Shown here in pieces: positions 11,601-21,589 of a stretch of 64,000 nucleotides of DNA. The DNA lies in contig JAVMKO010000001.1 in assembly GCA_032164245.1 (NCBI GenBank), positions 293,123,041-293,187,040 of the forward strand, written 5' to 3'. The first letter of the stretch is position 1; each line of letters opens with the position of its first letter. The DNA comes from Sternotherus odoratus. Lineage: Eukaryota; Chordata; Testudines; Kinosternidae. The translations under genes were made by a program, and so were the position numbers. The notes below the pieces were generated by a model, which worked only from the letters and a program-made list of their open reading frames with translations, searched no databases and was not told where the DNA came from.

Positions 11601-12564
11601 GTCGCCGTGAGTTGCGGCGGCAGGAGCTTGCGACCCCCAGTTTGAGAAACTCTGGCCTAGTGGCTCGGATACTCCTCCAGGATAGGGGAGACTCCTGGAT
11701 CACGTCCTTCCTCGTCCTGAGGGGAAGATGGGATTTGAACAGGGATCTGCTGCCTCTCCGGTGAATTCCATAACAACTAGGCTACACAGGCATTCCAATT
11801 CGGTCACTGGCCCAATTAATACTGAAGTATCCCATTGCTGAATTCAAGTGGACCAACTTCAGGAGGAGACACTGAGGAAATCACAACAGAATATCCCATA
11901 ACCTGGTAGCTAGAGCACTCACCTGAGAGGTGGCTGCTCCCTGTTCAGGTCCCTTCTCCTGCTGAGGAGGGGATGGGGGTCCCCACATCCTGGGGGAGTA
12001 TCCTATCCGCTAGGCTAAAGGTTATAAGGGAAGTCTTTCCTGCTCTGTCTGTTTAGTGCGGGCCCCTTGGGCGAGTTCAATCTGGAAGGTGTTATCAGGG
12101 GGTGCCAACAGGATTGGGCCCTTGTACATGACTTAAGCGGCCAACACCTGTCTTTCCTGGTTTGTGAATCGCTCTGTGGCTGATGTGGGGATAAGCCTCC
12201 AAATACCTCCCATGAAGCAGTAGTGCATATGTTCAGGAAGGAAAAAGATGCCTAGAGTGAAGCTGCAGTGAGCACACCCAGAGGAGAAAACTTTGATGCC
12301 AAGTGAGTTTAGGCACCTACTAGATTAGGCTGCAGCTGAGTGGGAGTTTTGTGCCTCACAGTAGCACCTAAAAATGGAATTTAGGCGCCTAAGTAACTTT
12401 GTGGCTCCCACCGGCAGGGATTTCAAAAGGCCCCAAAAGGTCCATCGGGAGGCTAGTACAGTCAGTGAGTCAGAATATACCTTTTTGGCAGAATCATCCA
12501 AAGAATTTTTCACAGCTGATCCATCCCACTTGTCAATTTTTACTGGTTTGTCATCAATCCTCCA
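5451..12564 (-). CDS. SPCS2: SPCS2, signal peptidase complex subunit 2 (exons 2-5; exon 1 not found)
   Basis: SPCS2 is the 25-kDa non-catalytic subunit of the ER-membrane signal peptidase complex, which cleaves signal peptides from translocating proteins. Four exons (12564-12481, 10349-10189, 9123-8989, 5637-5451) join in frame into 188 residues ending in TAA at 5453-5451. The human protein is about 226 residues, so roughly 38 N-terminal residues, the size of human exon 1, are missing. Recognisable blocks in order are [65 protein letters not shown] and [19 protein letters not shown]. Two hydrophobic stretches flank the [11 protein letters not shown] turn and fit the family's two membrane spans with cytosolic ends. 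The gene lies head to head with XRRA1, as in mammals. No frameshift or internal stop is seen, so the gene looks functional. Confidence 0.96.
7310..7755. mobile_element. Non-autonomous hAT-type element
   Basis: The left end CAGTGCTTCTCAACC matches the inverted right end, which contains GGGTTTCTCAGCC. The 8-base flanks GTATAGAG and ATATAGAG match at 7 of 8. No transposase frame. Confidence 0.6.
8989..9123 (-). CDS. SPCS2: SPCS2 exon 4
   Basis: Completes a serine codon, then reads [18 protein letters not shown] through [14 protein letters not shown]. It ends in AG before a GTATTG donor, and the AG joins the next exon's G to make arginine. It covers the second membrane span and the start of the C-terminal domain. 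The following intron (8988-5638) contains a hAT element at 7310-7755, a poly-C run at 6607-6626 and an unclassified repeat near 7900-8350 with a TTATTAAA motif. Confidence 0.95.
9124..10188 (-). other. SPCS2: U12-type AT-AC intron of SPCS2
   Basis: On the minus strand the intron begins ATATCCTTT (10188-10180) and ends AC (9125-9124). A near-consensus U12 branch site, TTCTTTAAC, lies at 9142-9134, about 11 bases before the 3' end. No GT-AG pair restores the conserved protein, while this pair does so exactly. The roughly 1.07 kb of intron shows no other gene. Confidence 0.9.
10189..10349 (-). CDS. SPCS2: SPCS2 exon 3
   Basis: Starts with [12 protein letters not shown] after a TTTTCCCATCAG acceptor, phase 0. 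It encodes the first membrane span and the [11 protein letters not shown] loop. It ends with two bases of a serine codon directly before ATATCCTTT, a U12-type 5' splice site. Reading on past this point gives PFLCAAG, which does not match the family, whereas splicing at the AT-AC site restores [11 protein letters not shown]. Confidence 0.95.
10543..10745. repeat. Two family A repeats in head-to-head inverted orientation
   Basis: Left copy reads GTGGCACCTTAAAGACTAAC, and its near-perfect complement runs back from about 10667 to 10737. The arms are about 65-70 bases with a short loop, so transcripts of this SPCS2 intron could form a long hairpin. Confidence 0.85.
11230..11654 (-). mobile_element. 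GC- and CpG-rich hAT-like block in SPCS2 intron 2
   Basis: One end carries a hAT-type terminus (minus strand CAGAGTTTCTCAAACTGGGG). The interior is CpG-rich, unlike the surrounding intron. The other end and target duplication were not found, so the boundary near 11230 is approximate. Confidence 0.4.
12481..12564 (-). CDS. SPCS2: SPCS2 exon 2
   Basis: Reads 28 codons from [13 protein letters not shown] to LDDSAKK, phase 0 at both ends. The acceptor is TTGCAG and the donor is AAG followed by GTATATTC. The upstream side (higher coordinates) should lead to exon 1, which I could not locate. The intron after it (12480-10350) holds an inverted pair of repeats at 10543-10745 and a GC-rich hAT-like block ending near 11654. 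Confidence 0.95.
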
Positions 12565-13094
12565 CTGCAATGCAAATTGAGAAATCAAGTCACTTCCAAG
12601 AACTTGGCATGCATAAACATTTTATTTGTAAACCATGTGTCTCTATACTGAATAGGAAGATAAAAGCAAATGGTAACTCAAAACCACACTCAAAGGAAGT
12701 GCTCCATTCCAAGTATCATCTGTATATGAATGACTGTCCAAACACTAACGAAATCTAGTACCTATTACACAACTGTGCTGCAATACTGTGAGCGGATTGC
12801 ACCACAATTCAACATGATGTTAGATCTTCCAACCATGCTTTTTTCAGAGCAGATCTTAGATTTAGTCGATTTTATTCTTGTGGCCACGATATACCAAGTT
12901 TCGAAAAGGTTTAATCTGATGAGTCTCATAAGCAGCACTGTAGAAATGATTCCGTCAAGTGACAATTTAAAATGGAGTGATTTTAATTTCAGTTCTATGC
13001 TTGCCTTTGCCAATAGATGCCATTGCCAGTGATAAGAATGTTAATGATGCTGGATGATTTAATTCTTTTCCATCAAATTTTCCAAAGTACTTAC

Positions 13095-13098
<4 letters not shown>

Positions 13099-13142
<44 letters not shown>
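13099..13142. repeat. (AC)22 microsatellite
   Basis: Uninterrupted AC dinucleotides. Confidence 0.98.
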
Positions 13143-13145
<3 letters not shown>

Positions 13146-13258
13146 GACTCTGCTAACACAGGTTAAATCTGAGGGGGGAAAAAGTCAGGAATCTCATACG
13201 GTCAATTTAATGGCAAATACAAAAAAGAAGGGACAAGTTTCTCACTCAGACCCTAGTC

Positions 13259-13829
13259 AGCGGTTCTCAAACTGTGGGATGGGACCTCAAAGTGGGTCGT
13301 AACCCCATTTTAACACCAGGGCTGGTGTTAGATTTGATGGGGCCCAGGGAATGGTCAGGGGACATGGAGCAGGGGACGGTTGGATGGGGTGGAGGTTCGG
13401 GGGGGGGGGGCAGTCAGGGGACAGGGAGCAGGGGGTTTGGATAGGTGTGGGAGTCTTGGGGGAGGAGGGATGTGTCTGTCAGGGGGCGGGGACAGTCAGG
13501 GGACAGGGGGATTAGGTAGGGAGCGGGATTCCGGGGGCAGTTGGGGGCCTTGGAGGGGGGGGTCAGGGGACAAGAAGCAGGGGGGCTTAGATAGGGGGTG
13601 GGGACCCAGGGGGATGGTTAGAGGCGGGGGGTCTCTGGCGGGAGCGGTCAGGGAACAAGGAGCAGGGATGGGTCGGTGGTTCTGAGGGGGGGCAGTCAGG
13701 GGGCAGGATGTGGGAGGGGCTCGGATAGGAGGCGGGGCCAGGCTGTTTAGGGAGGCACAGCCTTCCCTACCCAGCCCTCCATACAATTTTGCAACCCTGA
13801 TGTGGTCCTCGGGCAAGTTTGCCCACCCC
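13259..13829. mobile_element. Chimeric hAT-type element with G-rich filler
   Basis: The left end is CAGCGGTTCTCAAACTG, while the right end reads AGTTTGCCCACCCCTG, which belongs to the family seen intact at 58983-59483. The interior is a degenerate G-rich repeat (GGTCAGGGGACA). The flanks do not match, so two elements were probably joined. Confidence 0.6.
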
Positions 13830-13995
13830 TGATCTTAAACCACTTCACTGCCTGGAAGCGAGTTTCCTCAACAAGCAAGGGGCATAAATGAGGAAACATC
13901 AGCTACTCTATCTTATATTTGCAAGTAATTTCACTGGTGTGCCTCCACTACATGGAGCAACAGGGGAGCTCAGATCAGCCCTCAAAAAGGTGGTA

Positions 13996-14679
13996 CAGTG
14001 AAACCTCGATTTAACGGACCTCCATTTAACGGACTTCGGATGCAACGGACAATTTTTTTCAGAAAGTCTGATGCATCCGAAATCCGTTTGTGGAGGGCTC
14101 CGCCGGGGTTTGAGCTGGGGGCGGGCTGCCGCCCGGCCTCCAGCAGCATGCAGGGTACTTGGAGGGTCCCGGGAGCCGGGACCCTGCAGGCTGTCTGCCC
14201 GCTCCCAGCGGCCGCTGGGATTTGAGCCGGGGGCAGGCTGCCGCCCGGCTCCCCACAGCGGGGATCAGGGTGGGCGAGTTGACAGCTCCCGCCCGGCTCC
14301 CCGCAGCGGGGATCCGGGCGGGCGGGCTGACAGCTCCCACCCGGCTCCCTGCAGCGAGGAGCCGGGCGGGGGGGTTGACAGCTCCCGCCCGGCTCCCCGC
14401 AGCGGGGACCCGGGCGGGCGGGCTGACGGCTCCTGCCCGGGTCCCAGCAGCTGGGGTCCCGGGCGGGCGGGCTGCTGGCTGCCGCCGGGCGGGCTGACTC
14501 ACGGCTTCCGGCCATGATAAGTAAAACCTCTATATAACGGACTAATTCGGGCGAGGGGGTGTCCGTTAAAGCCAAAAGTCCTGTTATTTAATGATTTTAA
14601 AAAATTATTAAATAACGGACTTTCGGCTTTAACGGACACCCCCTCGCCCGAATTAGTCCGTTATATCGAGGTTTCACTG
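13996..14679. mobile_element. Non-autonomous Tigger/pogo-type element
   Basis: Both ends carry CAGTGAAACCTCGAT followed by a TAACGGAC motif (23 of 24 bases match) and are flanked by TA, as in the Tc1/mariner superfamily. The interior has GC-rich tandem units (about 14215-14480, built on GCTCCCCGCAGCGGGGA) and a long palindrome at 14531-14666. No transposase frame. Confidence 0.8.
14531..14666. repeat. Long palindrome inside the Tigger-type element
   Basis: Arms of about 65 bases, with AATTCGGGCGAGGGGGTGTC complementary to GACACCCCCTCGCCCGAATT, and a very short AT-rich loop. It probably represents a smaller palindromic MITE nested in the right end. Confidence 0.85.
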
Positions 14680-15540
14680 TATATGTCAAATCCCTATGGG
14701 ATGACAACATGTCATCCCCACTAATTGACTCACATCTTACACTACAACACCAAAAGAGAGGATTTCACACCTTGAGGATGGAGTGAACATCTGCATGTTT
14801 AAGGATGGTTGGCAGCCCTCTGCTCCACACGAAGTTAAGTAGCCAAGAGGAACAAGTCAGCATGGTATGTAGACTATGGTTGTCATAAATCTAGTTCAAC
14901 TCAACTAGACAGATAGTCTGTCAGGTTGTGGCTGTCAAAATCAAAAGGGCTGGACCTGATCTAGCTTATCGTCAAAGGTGAACCGCAAGCCCTACTAATG
15001 GAGCAAGATGGAGTAGTTAGTATGCATAGTGCCTAGAAAAATTCTGACCGTATATAACACTAGAAGCATGCTAAATATTTGTTGCTTGCCATGGCAGACC
15101 ACCGGACCTTAGTCTTGGCTCTTCTGTAAATCTGAATACAAACCCTGGTAAGCAAAGATATTCGGACACCAGCAGTTCTCCAGATATCACTTCATCAACA
15201 TGTACCCCAACTGCTCTGCTCCCTGAGATCATTAGGTTTCATTAAAACCATCCAAAGCATCCCAAAAAGAATCAACATGGGTGAGAAAGAACAGCTCTCT
15301 AGTAAGAGCGTGTGCACGCATGCAAACAGAAAGCCTGAGGAGAATACACCAGATTATAGTTAGGGTTTCCAACAGAGTCAATGCACAGTTACTGAATGAC
15401 TCAGTTTCTGCACCAACTGGACAGCCGCCATTTCAGAAGATAAAGATATTCATATTCCCCCGCGCACAATTGCTTTGGTTGCACTTTAAATAACCACAAT
15501 TAAATGTTTACTAGGCACATTAAAAATAATGAGGATACTT

Positions 15541-15740
15541 NNNNNNNNNNNNNNNNNNNNNNNNNNNNNNNNNNNNNNNNNNNNNNNNNNNNNNNNNNNN
15601 NNNNNNNNNNNNNNNNNNNNNNNNNNNNNNNNNNNNNNNNNNNNNNNNNNNNNNNNNNNNNNNNNNNNNNNNNNNNNNNNNNNNNNNNNNNNNNNNNNNN
15701 NNNNNNNNNNNNNNNNNNNNNNNNNNNNNNNNNNNNNNNN
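15541..15740. other. Assembly gap (200 N)
   Basis: Run of undetermined bases, so the true length is unknown. It lies between the two head-to-head genes, where SPCS2 exon 1 and a shared CpG promoter would be expected. Confidence 0.99.
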
Positions 15741-16821
15741 GTAAGTCTCCTGTATACATGGGTGCAAGCCAATGAGGAATGAAGTCTCACATGATACTGG
15801 AATCCATCTTAAATCTGGTGCTTTTCCATTTAGAAGGAGGGGTGGAAAACCAGAGAGAGATGAAAGGATTCCTGCCTTGTGCCAAAGATATAGAATCATA
15901 GAATCATAGAATATTAGGATTGGAAGGGACCTCTGGAGGTCATCTAGTCCTACCCCCTGCTCAAAACAGGACCAATCCCCAACTAAATCATTCCAGCCAG
16001 GGCTTTATCAAGCCTGACCTTAAAAACCTCTAAGGAAGGTGATTCTACCACCTCCCTAGGTAACCCATTCCAATGCTTCACCACCCTCCTAGTGAAAAAG
16101 TTTTTCCTAATATCCAATCTAAACCTTCCCAACTGCAACTTGAGACCATTACTCCTTGTTCGGTCATCTGCTACCACTGAGAACAGTCTAGATCCATCCT
16201 CTTTAGAACCCCCTTTCAGGTAGTTGAAAGCAGCTATCAAATCTCCCCTCAGTCTTCTCTTCTGTAGACTAAACAATCCCAGTTCTCTCAGCCTCTCCTC
16301 ATAAGTCATGCGCTCCAGGCCCGTAATCATTTTTGTTGGCCTTCTCTGGACTCTTTCCAATTTTTCCACATCCTTTTTGTAGTGTGGGCCCCAAATTTGG
16401 ACACAGTACTCCAGATGAGACCTCACCAATGTCGAATAGAGGGGAACAATCACGTCCCTCGATCTGCTGGCAATGACCCTACTTATACAGGCCAAAATGC
16501 CATTAGCCTTTTTGGCAACAAGGGCACACTGTTGACTCATATCCAGCTTCTCATCCACTGTAATCCCTAGGTCCTTTTCTGCAGAACTGCTGCCTAGCCA
16601 TTCGGTCCCTAGTCTGTAGCAGTGCATGGGATTGTTCCGTCCTAAGTGCAGGACTCTGCACTTCTCCTTGTTGAACCTCATCAAATTTCTTTTGGCCCAG
16701 TCCTCTAATTTGTCTAGGTCCCTCTGTATCCTATCCCTACCCTTCAGTGTATCTACCACTCCTCACAGTTTAATGTCATCTGCAAACTTGCTGAGGGTGC
16801 AGTCCACACCATCCTCCAGAT

Positions 16822-18480
16822 CAGGGGTCTCCAAACTACGGCCCGCAGGCCGGATGCAGCCCGCGAGGCCCTCTCATCTGGCCCGCGGCAGGGGTCGGGA
16901 ACCAGCCACGGGGCCAGGACGCGCCGCGTGCTCCGCTGCCGCCGCCGGCCGGGACGCGCCGCGTGCTCCGCTGCCACCGCCAGCCGTGGGGCCGGGACGC
17001 GCCGCGTGCTCCGCTGCCGCCGCCGGCCAGGGACGGCTCAGAGCTGGGGCCGGGACGCGCCGCACCGCCACCCAGTTACAGGCGGCGAAACAAGGAGCCA
17101 CCCACTGCCAGGCGGCGAAACGGTCTGTGGAGAGAGACCGGGTTGAGCGGGTCAGTTGGGGGGGGGGGGGTTGGAGGAAAGGAGGTTTTGGGGGGAGAGA
17201 CCTGGCTGGGTGGGTCAGTTGGGGGTTGGAGGAAAGGAGGTTTTGGGGGGAGAGACCTGGCTGGGTGGGTCAGTTTGGGGGTTGGAGGAAAGGAGGTTTT
17301 GGGGGGAGAGACCTGGCTGGGTGGGTCATTTGGGGGGGGGGGTTGGAGGAAAGGAGGTTTTGGGGGGAGAGACCTGGCTGGGTGGGTCAGTTGGGGGGGG
17401 GTTGGAGGAAAGGAGGTTTTGGGGGGAGAGACCTGGCTGGGTGGGTCAGTTGGCGGGGGGGGTTGGAGGAAAGGAGGTTTTGGGGGGAGAGACCTGGCTG
17501 GGTGGGTCAGTTGGGGGTTGGAGGAAAGGAGGTTTGGGGGGGAGAGACCTGGCTGGGTGGGTCAGTTGGGGGTTGGAGGAAAGGAGGTTTTGGGGGGAGA
17601 GACCTGGCTGGGTGGGTCAGTTGGGGGTTGGAGGAAAGGAGGTTTGGGGGGGAGAGACCTGGCTGGGTGGGTCATTTGGGGGGAGGGGGGTTGGAGGAAA
17701 GGAGGTTTTGGGGGGAGAGACCTGGCTGGGTGGGTCAGTTGGGGGTTGGAGGAAAGGAGGTTTGGGGGGGAGAGACCTGGCTGGGTGGGTCAGTTGGGGG
17801 TTGGAGGAAAGGAGGTTTGGGGGGGAGAGACCTGGCTGGGTGGGTCAGTTGGGGGTTGGAGGAAAGGAGGTTTTGGGGGGAGAGACCTGGCTGGGTGGGT
17901 CAGTTGGGGGTTAGAGGAAAGGAGGTTTGGGGGGGAGAGACCTGGCTGGGTGGGTCAGTTGGGGGGGGGTTGGAGGAAAGGAGGTTTTAGGGGGAGAGAC
18001 CTGGCTGGGTGGGTCAGTTGGGGGGGGTTGGAGGAAAGGAGGTTTTGGGGGGAGAGACCTGGCTGGGTGGGTCAGTTGGGGGAGAGTTGGAGGAAAGGAG
18101 GTTTGGGGGGGAGAGACCTGGCTGGGTGGGTCAGTTGGGGGTTGGAGGAAAGGAGGTTTGGGGGGGAGAGACCTGGCTGGGTGGGTCAGTTGGGGGGTTG
18201 ATGTGTAGTGTTCATGTGTAGTGAACAGGTGTTCATGTGTAGTGTTCATGTGTAGTGAACAGGTGTTCATGTGTAGTGTTCATGTGTAGTGTTCATGTGT
18301 AGTGAACAGGTGTTCATGTGTTATTAAATAATAACTGAATAAAATAATATTAAATAAATAATTAAAAACAACATCCATGTTTTGATTCTTTTTTATTTGG
18401 ACCTCGAGTGTGTTGTCGGCCCCCGAACTGCTATTTGATAGTTAATGCGGCCCTCGGGCTGAAAAGTTTGGAGACCCCTG
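16822..18480. mobile_element. Non-autonomous hAT (Charlie-like) element with minisatellite
   Basis: Terminal inverted repeats CAGGGGTCTCCAAACT at both ends and a perfect 8-base target duplication CTCCAGAT (16814-16821 and 18481-18488). It sits inside a CR1 copy and is therefore younger. The interior is tandem repeats with no transposase. Confidence 0.93.
17155..18198 (+). repeat. Minisatellite, about 18 copies of a 55-60 bp unit
   Basis: The unit contains GGTTGGAGGAAAGGAGGTTT and GAGACCTGGCTGGGTGGGTC, and length varies only in G runs. Long open frames here come from repetition. GC-rich units of about 42 bases (GACGCGCCGCGTGCTCCGCT) precede it at 16905-17060, and a GTTCATGTGTAGT repeat follows at 18203-18320. 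Confidence 0.95.
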
Positions 18481-19177
18481 CTCCAGATCATTGATAAAGA
18501 TATTGAATAAAACCGGCCCCAGGACTGACCCTTGGGGCACTCCCCTCGATACCGGCTGCCAACTAGACGTGGAGCCATTGATCACTACCCGTTGAGCCCG
18601 ACGATTCAGCCAGCTTTCTATCCACCTTATGGTCCATTCATCCAGCCCATACTTCTTTAACTTGCTGGCAAGAATATTGTGGGAGACCATATCAAAAGCT
18701 TTGCTAAAGTCAAGGAACAACACATCCACTGCTTTCCCCTCGTCCACAGAGCCAGTTATCTCATCGTAGAAGGCAATTAGGTTAGTCAGGCATGATTTGC
18801 CCTTGGTGAATCCATGCTGACTGTTCCTGATCACTTTCCTCTCCTCTAAGTGCTTCAGGATTGATTCCTTGAGGACCTGCTCCATGATTTTTCCAGGCAC
18901 TGAGGTGAGGCTGACTGGCCTGTAGTTCCCTGGATCCTCCTTCTTCCCCGTTTTTAAAGATGGGCACTACATTAGCCTTTTCCCAGTCATCCGGGACCTC
19001 CCCCGATCACCATGAGTTTTCAAAGATAATGGCCAATGGCTCTGCAATTACATCAGCCAACTCCTTCAGCACCCTCGGATGCAGCGCATCCGGCCCCATG
19101 GACTTGTGCTCATCCAGCTTTTCTAAATATTCCTGAGCCATTTCTTATCCACAGATGGCTGGTCACCTCCTCCCGAT

Positions 19178-19851
19178 GCATATAAAAGGGGGTGGAACAG
19201 AACAAAGGGGCGGTAGTCATGAGAAAACCCCTAGCGACCACCTGAGCTGGAACTAACAAGAACTGTACTGGGGAAAGGATTGGGCCCATACGAAGAAGGA
19301 GTCTTGTCTGTGAAAGAAGCTTCTTGGGACATCTCTGAGGGTGAAATTTACCTGGATTCAGTTTCTTAAATATATTAAGCAAAGAGCTGCGCATATCTCT
19401 CTATCAGTGTTATAGAGGGCAGATAATTTCGGAGTTTACCCTGCATAAGCTTTATACAGAGTAAAATGGATTTATTTGGATCCCATTGGGAGCTGGGTGT
19501 CTGCGTGCTGGAGATGGGAAACCAGCTGAGCAGTTTGGGTTAAAATCTGCAGCTTTGGGGGTGTGGTTCAGACCCCGGGTCGGTGTTGCATCAGAACAGC
19601 ATCACTGGCTGAACAAGACAGCATTCTGGGGTCCCAAGCTGGCAGCTGAAACAAGCTCAGAGGTAGTTTCAGCACATCAGGTGACAATCCTGAGGAGGGG
19701 TCTCTCTTATCAAGTGCATCACAAGGTGCTTGGCTTTTCTTAGGTACTTATTAATTTTTGAGAGGGGCACACCTCAGGGTAGGACACCAGTTGTTACAGA
19801 GAAACAACAGCCTGAATTTTTGTATCAGCTGGTCAAAGTGCAGCAGTGGCC
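19178..19851. other. Intergenic sequence, unassigned
   Basis: Contains TATAAAAGGG at 19182 and sequence that looks repetitive in style, but I cannot assign a family or gene. Confidence 0.35.
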
Positions 19852-19924
19852 TATCAGAAGTGGGAGTCAAACCCACATCTATTGGAACTTGAGTTCAACC
19901 TGTTAACTGCTTGGCCATTCTGGT
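19852..19924 (-). pseudogene. tRNA-Leu pseudogene (CAA-like anticodon loop)
   Basis: Minus strand, begins ACCAGAATGGCC. The acceptor stem pairs at 6 of 7 and the anticodon stem at 4 of 5, with loop CTCAAGT. The variable arm is nearly absent and the B box has T for C (GGTTTGACTCC). It is clearly related to the intact copy about 1.2 kb away. Confidence 0.75.
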
Positions 19925-20370
19925 GAGCTGGTGATAGTAGCCCAACTGCTACACCCAAAAAGCTTTGGGCGTGTGCTGGCACTCTTGCCCTTGCTAACTA
20001 CCTAGATAACTGCATCTCAACAGGGTTCAGAAAATGGTACACTTGGTTAAGAAGTTGTATCTCTGGGTGCGCCTGGCTAGCTGCGGAGTGCCTGGCCGGT
20101 GGCTTGGAGTCCAGGAGAGGTGAAACTGGGTCAGAATTTGAGAAAAATCTCTGTGAAATCTCTGGACTTCATTGTGCTGCATCCCCAGGTGGTACCCCAC
20201 ACCAACCATGCAGCAACTCCCCCAAGCAGTGTCCCCCACTGGCACCCTATGCCAACTACACGCTGACTCCCCTGTGGGTGGGGGGAGAAGTGGAAGGAGG
20301 GCAGGTTAAAGAGAATGAGCAGCTGCTTGAAGGTTTCTACCAACTAGCTAAAAGGAAGCAGCAAAGGCCA

Positions 20371-20453
20371 GCCAGAAGTAGGATTGAAATAGGTAGATGG
20401 CTAGGTCTCTAGGTTGTTGAGGTCAGGACCTTAACCGCTCAGCCATCCTGGTC
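20371..20453 (-). pseudogene. Decayed tRNA-Leu-like sequence
   Basis: Minus strand, begins GACCAGGATGGCTGAGCGG, then TTAAGGTCCTGACCTCAA; the A-box region is good. The T arm is degraded (TTTCAATCC) but still ends CTACTTCTGGC. Confidence 0.6.
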
Positions 20454-20667
20454 AGCAGCGAGAAGGAGGTTCTCCACCCCAGGAGAAAAGCCTTGGACAT
20501 CCTCCGGCCCTCTCACTCTGGGCGATTCCACATCGGCCCAGACTCTTTGGCCACCATCTGATGCGTCGGGTCATGCCACAGGCTCGTGACAGAGAGCTTG
20601 CACTTCTGCGGGGTGTGAGAGCCAAAAGGAGAAACGGCACCCAGCAGGAGCTTGCAGAGCAGCACAC

Positions 20668-20735
20668 TGGCCACAGTGAGATTCAAGCCACGCAGACACG
20701 TGCCCAACGCCTTTTTTTCTCAGACATCCTGGGGC
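20668..20735 (-). pseudogene. Decayed tRNA-Leu-like sequence, anticodon arm deleted
   Basis: Minus strand, begins CCCAGGATGTCTGAG and contains GGCGTTGG joined directly to GTGTCTGCGTGGCTTGAA. This matches the intact tRNA-Leu except for the missing anticodon loop and a run of A replacing the D loop. Confidence 0.55.
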
Positions 20736-21038
20736 TCCCCAAAGGTTCTCGCAAGGAAACAGGAACAAGTTGGGACGTCTCCGAGGATCCAGCTCTGCAC
20801 TGGCATGCATCCCCGTTTGCGCTGGCAGGGGCAGTTTCACCAAGGTGGATGGTCTTGTGCCTGGCTCTGTAGCCACTGGTCTCGTAACACAGGGTTGGTG
20901 AGATTAAATCTTGCTGGAGCATTGCTGCAGGATCAGATTTTCAGCCTCATTCACCTTGTCCAGTGGTGCGTAGTTGGAGGGAGCTTCCCTTATAGCAAAG
21001 GGCTAAAAGCTAGCCTCTGAGAGAGCCAAGTGGCACCT

Positions 21039-21121
21039 TACCAGAAGTGGGGATCGAACCCACGCAGACACATGTCCATTGGAACTTAAGTCCAACGCCT
21101 TTACCACTCGGCCATTCTGGT
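21039..21121 (-). tRNA. tRNA-Leu (anticodon UAA), apparently intact
   Basis: On the minus strand an 83-base cloverleaf begins ACCAGAATGGCCGAGTGG. The acceptor stem ACCAGAA/TTCTGGT pairs at 7 of 7. The anticodon arm TTGGA-CTTAAGT-TCCAA pairs at 5 of 5 with anticodon TAA, and the T arm GTGGG-TTCGATC-CCCAC pairs at 5 of 5. A class II variable arm (GACA/TGTC) is present. The A box (TGGCCGAGTGG) and B box (GGTTCGATCC) are intact, and a TTTT terminator lies about 32 bases downstream. No intron is present, as expected for this isoacceptor. Confidence 0.9.
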
Positions 21122-21252
21122 GAGCCTGCTAAAGTCAGCCTAGTGGAAGAAGGGATACTCGGGATGTCATCAATGTGCCCACTGCCTTGGGTGCATGACC
21201 ATCTCAGGCGCAGCATCACTTTGGTAGACAGGGTTGGTGAGCAGAAGATCTC

Positions 21253-21325
21253 TGAGCTATAGCTCAGTGGTTAGTATGTTGGTTTTGTAAACCAAGGGCT
21301 GTGAGTTCAGTTCTCCCTGGGGCTA
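21253..21325 (+). pseudogene. tRNA-Thr (UGU)-like pseudogene
   Basis: Plus strand. A good A box (TAGCTCAGTGG) and a perfect anticodon stem TTGGT/ACCAA with loop TTTGTAA. Three acceptor-stem mismatches and one in the T stem argue against function. Confidence 0.6.
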
Positions 21326-21589
21326 CTGTACCAGTTTTTGTCTGAGCCTGTTCCCCAGTGGTGAGGTGTGTGATGTTGTACTCCATATGTTTGTAGAAAT
21401 ATGGTTATGAGTGTGAATATAATGTAACTGAAATATGCTTTATACAAAGGGTCTCTTGGAAGGTATTCATCCTGTTCATATGATTCTATCATTCTTGTAT
21501 CTGAAACTAGAAATATGAAGTGTTATTCTGAAGTCCTATTGTAATTATGCAAATTGTGGGCCACTAATGGTGCCATGTTCCCCAGTGCT

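Larger units (their letters stand above)
12565..15540. other. Upstream part of the SPCS2 gene or intergenic, without visible exon 1
   Basis: Contains a microsatellite, a chimeric hAT block and a Tigger-type element. I found no frame ending in the LLDK-type sequence expected before exon 2. Confidence 0.5.
15890..19177 (-). mobile_element. CR1 LINE, 5'-truncated, split by a hAT insertion
   Basis: The 3' end at 15890 has repeated AGAATCATAG units (ATTCTATG on the element strand). Coding remnants read minus strand: 258 residues at 16759-15983 ([20 protein letters not shown]) and RT residues at 18900-18442 ([20 protein letters not shown]). The catalytic FADD is followed by a stop. The element resumes at 18481 after the insertion and ends near 19177. 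Close relative of the copy at 24602. Confidence 0.9.

Noticed and set aside
13982..14575. Overlapping proline/arginine-rich frames of up to 197 codons
   Set aside because: GC-rich tandem units inside a Tigger-type element; both strands are open, as expected from composition.
15500..15899. Open frames across the run of N
   Set aside because: They consist of undetermined bases.
17155..18198. Regular repeats resembling a CRISPR array
   Set aside because: Units are contiguous with no unique spacers, in a vertebrate genome, inside a transposon.
16626..18201. Open frames of 412 and 454 codons with a repeating GWVGQLG-like pattern
   Set aside because: They lie wholly in a minisatellite inside a hAT element. 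Overlapping frames are open because the repeat lacks stops, and there is no domain or conserved start.
20955..20997. Possible SPCS2 exon 1 on the minus strand ending LDK before GTGAATG
   Set aside because: The ending fits by chance, but the frame has a stop shortly upstream, no ATG, no CpG island, and lies about 50 bases from the tRNA-Leu gene.
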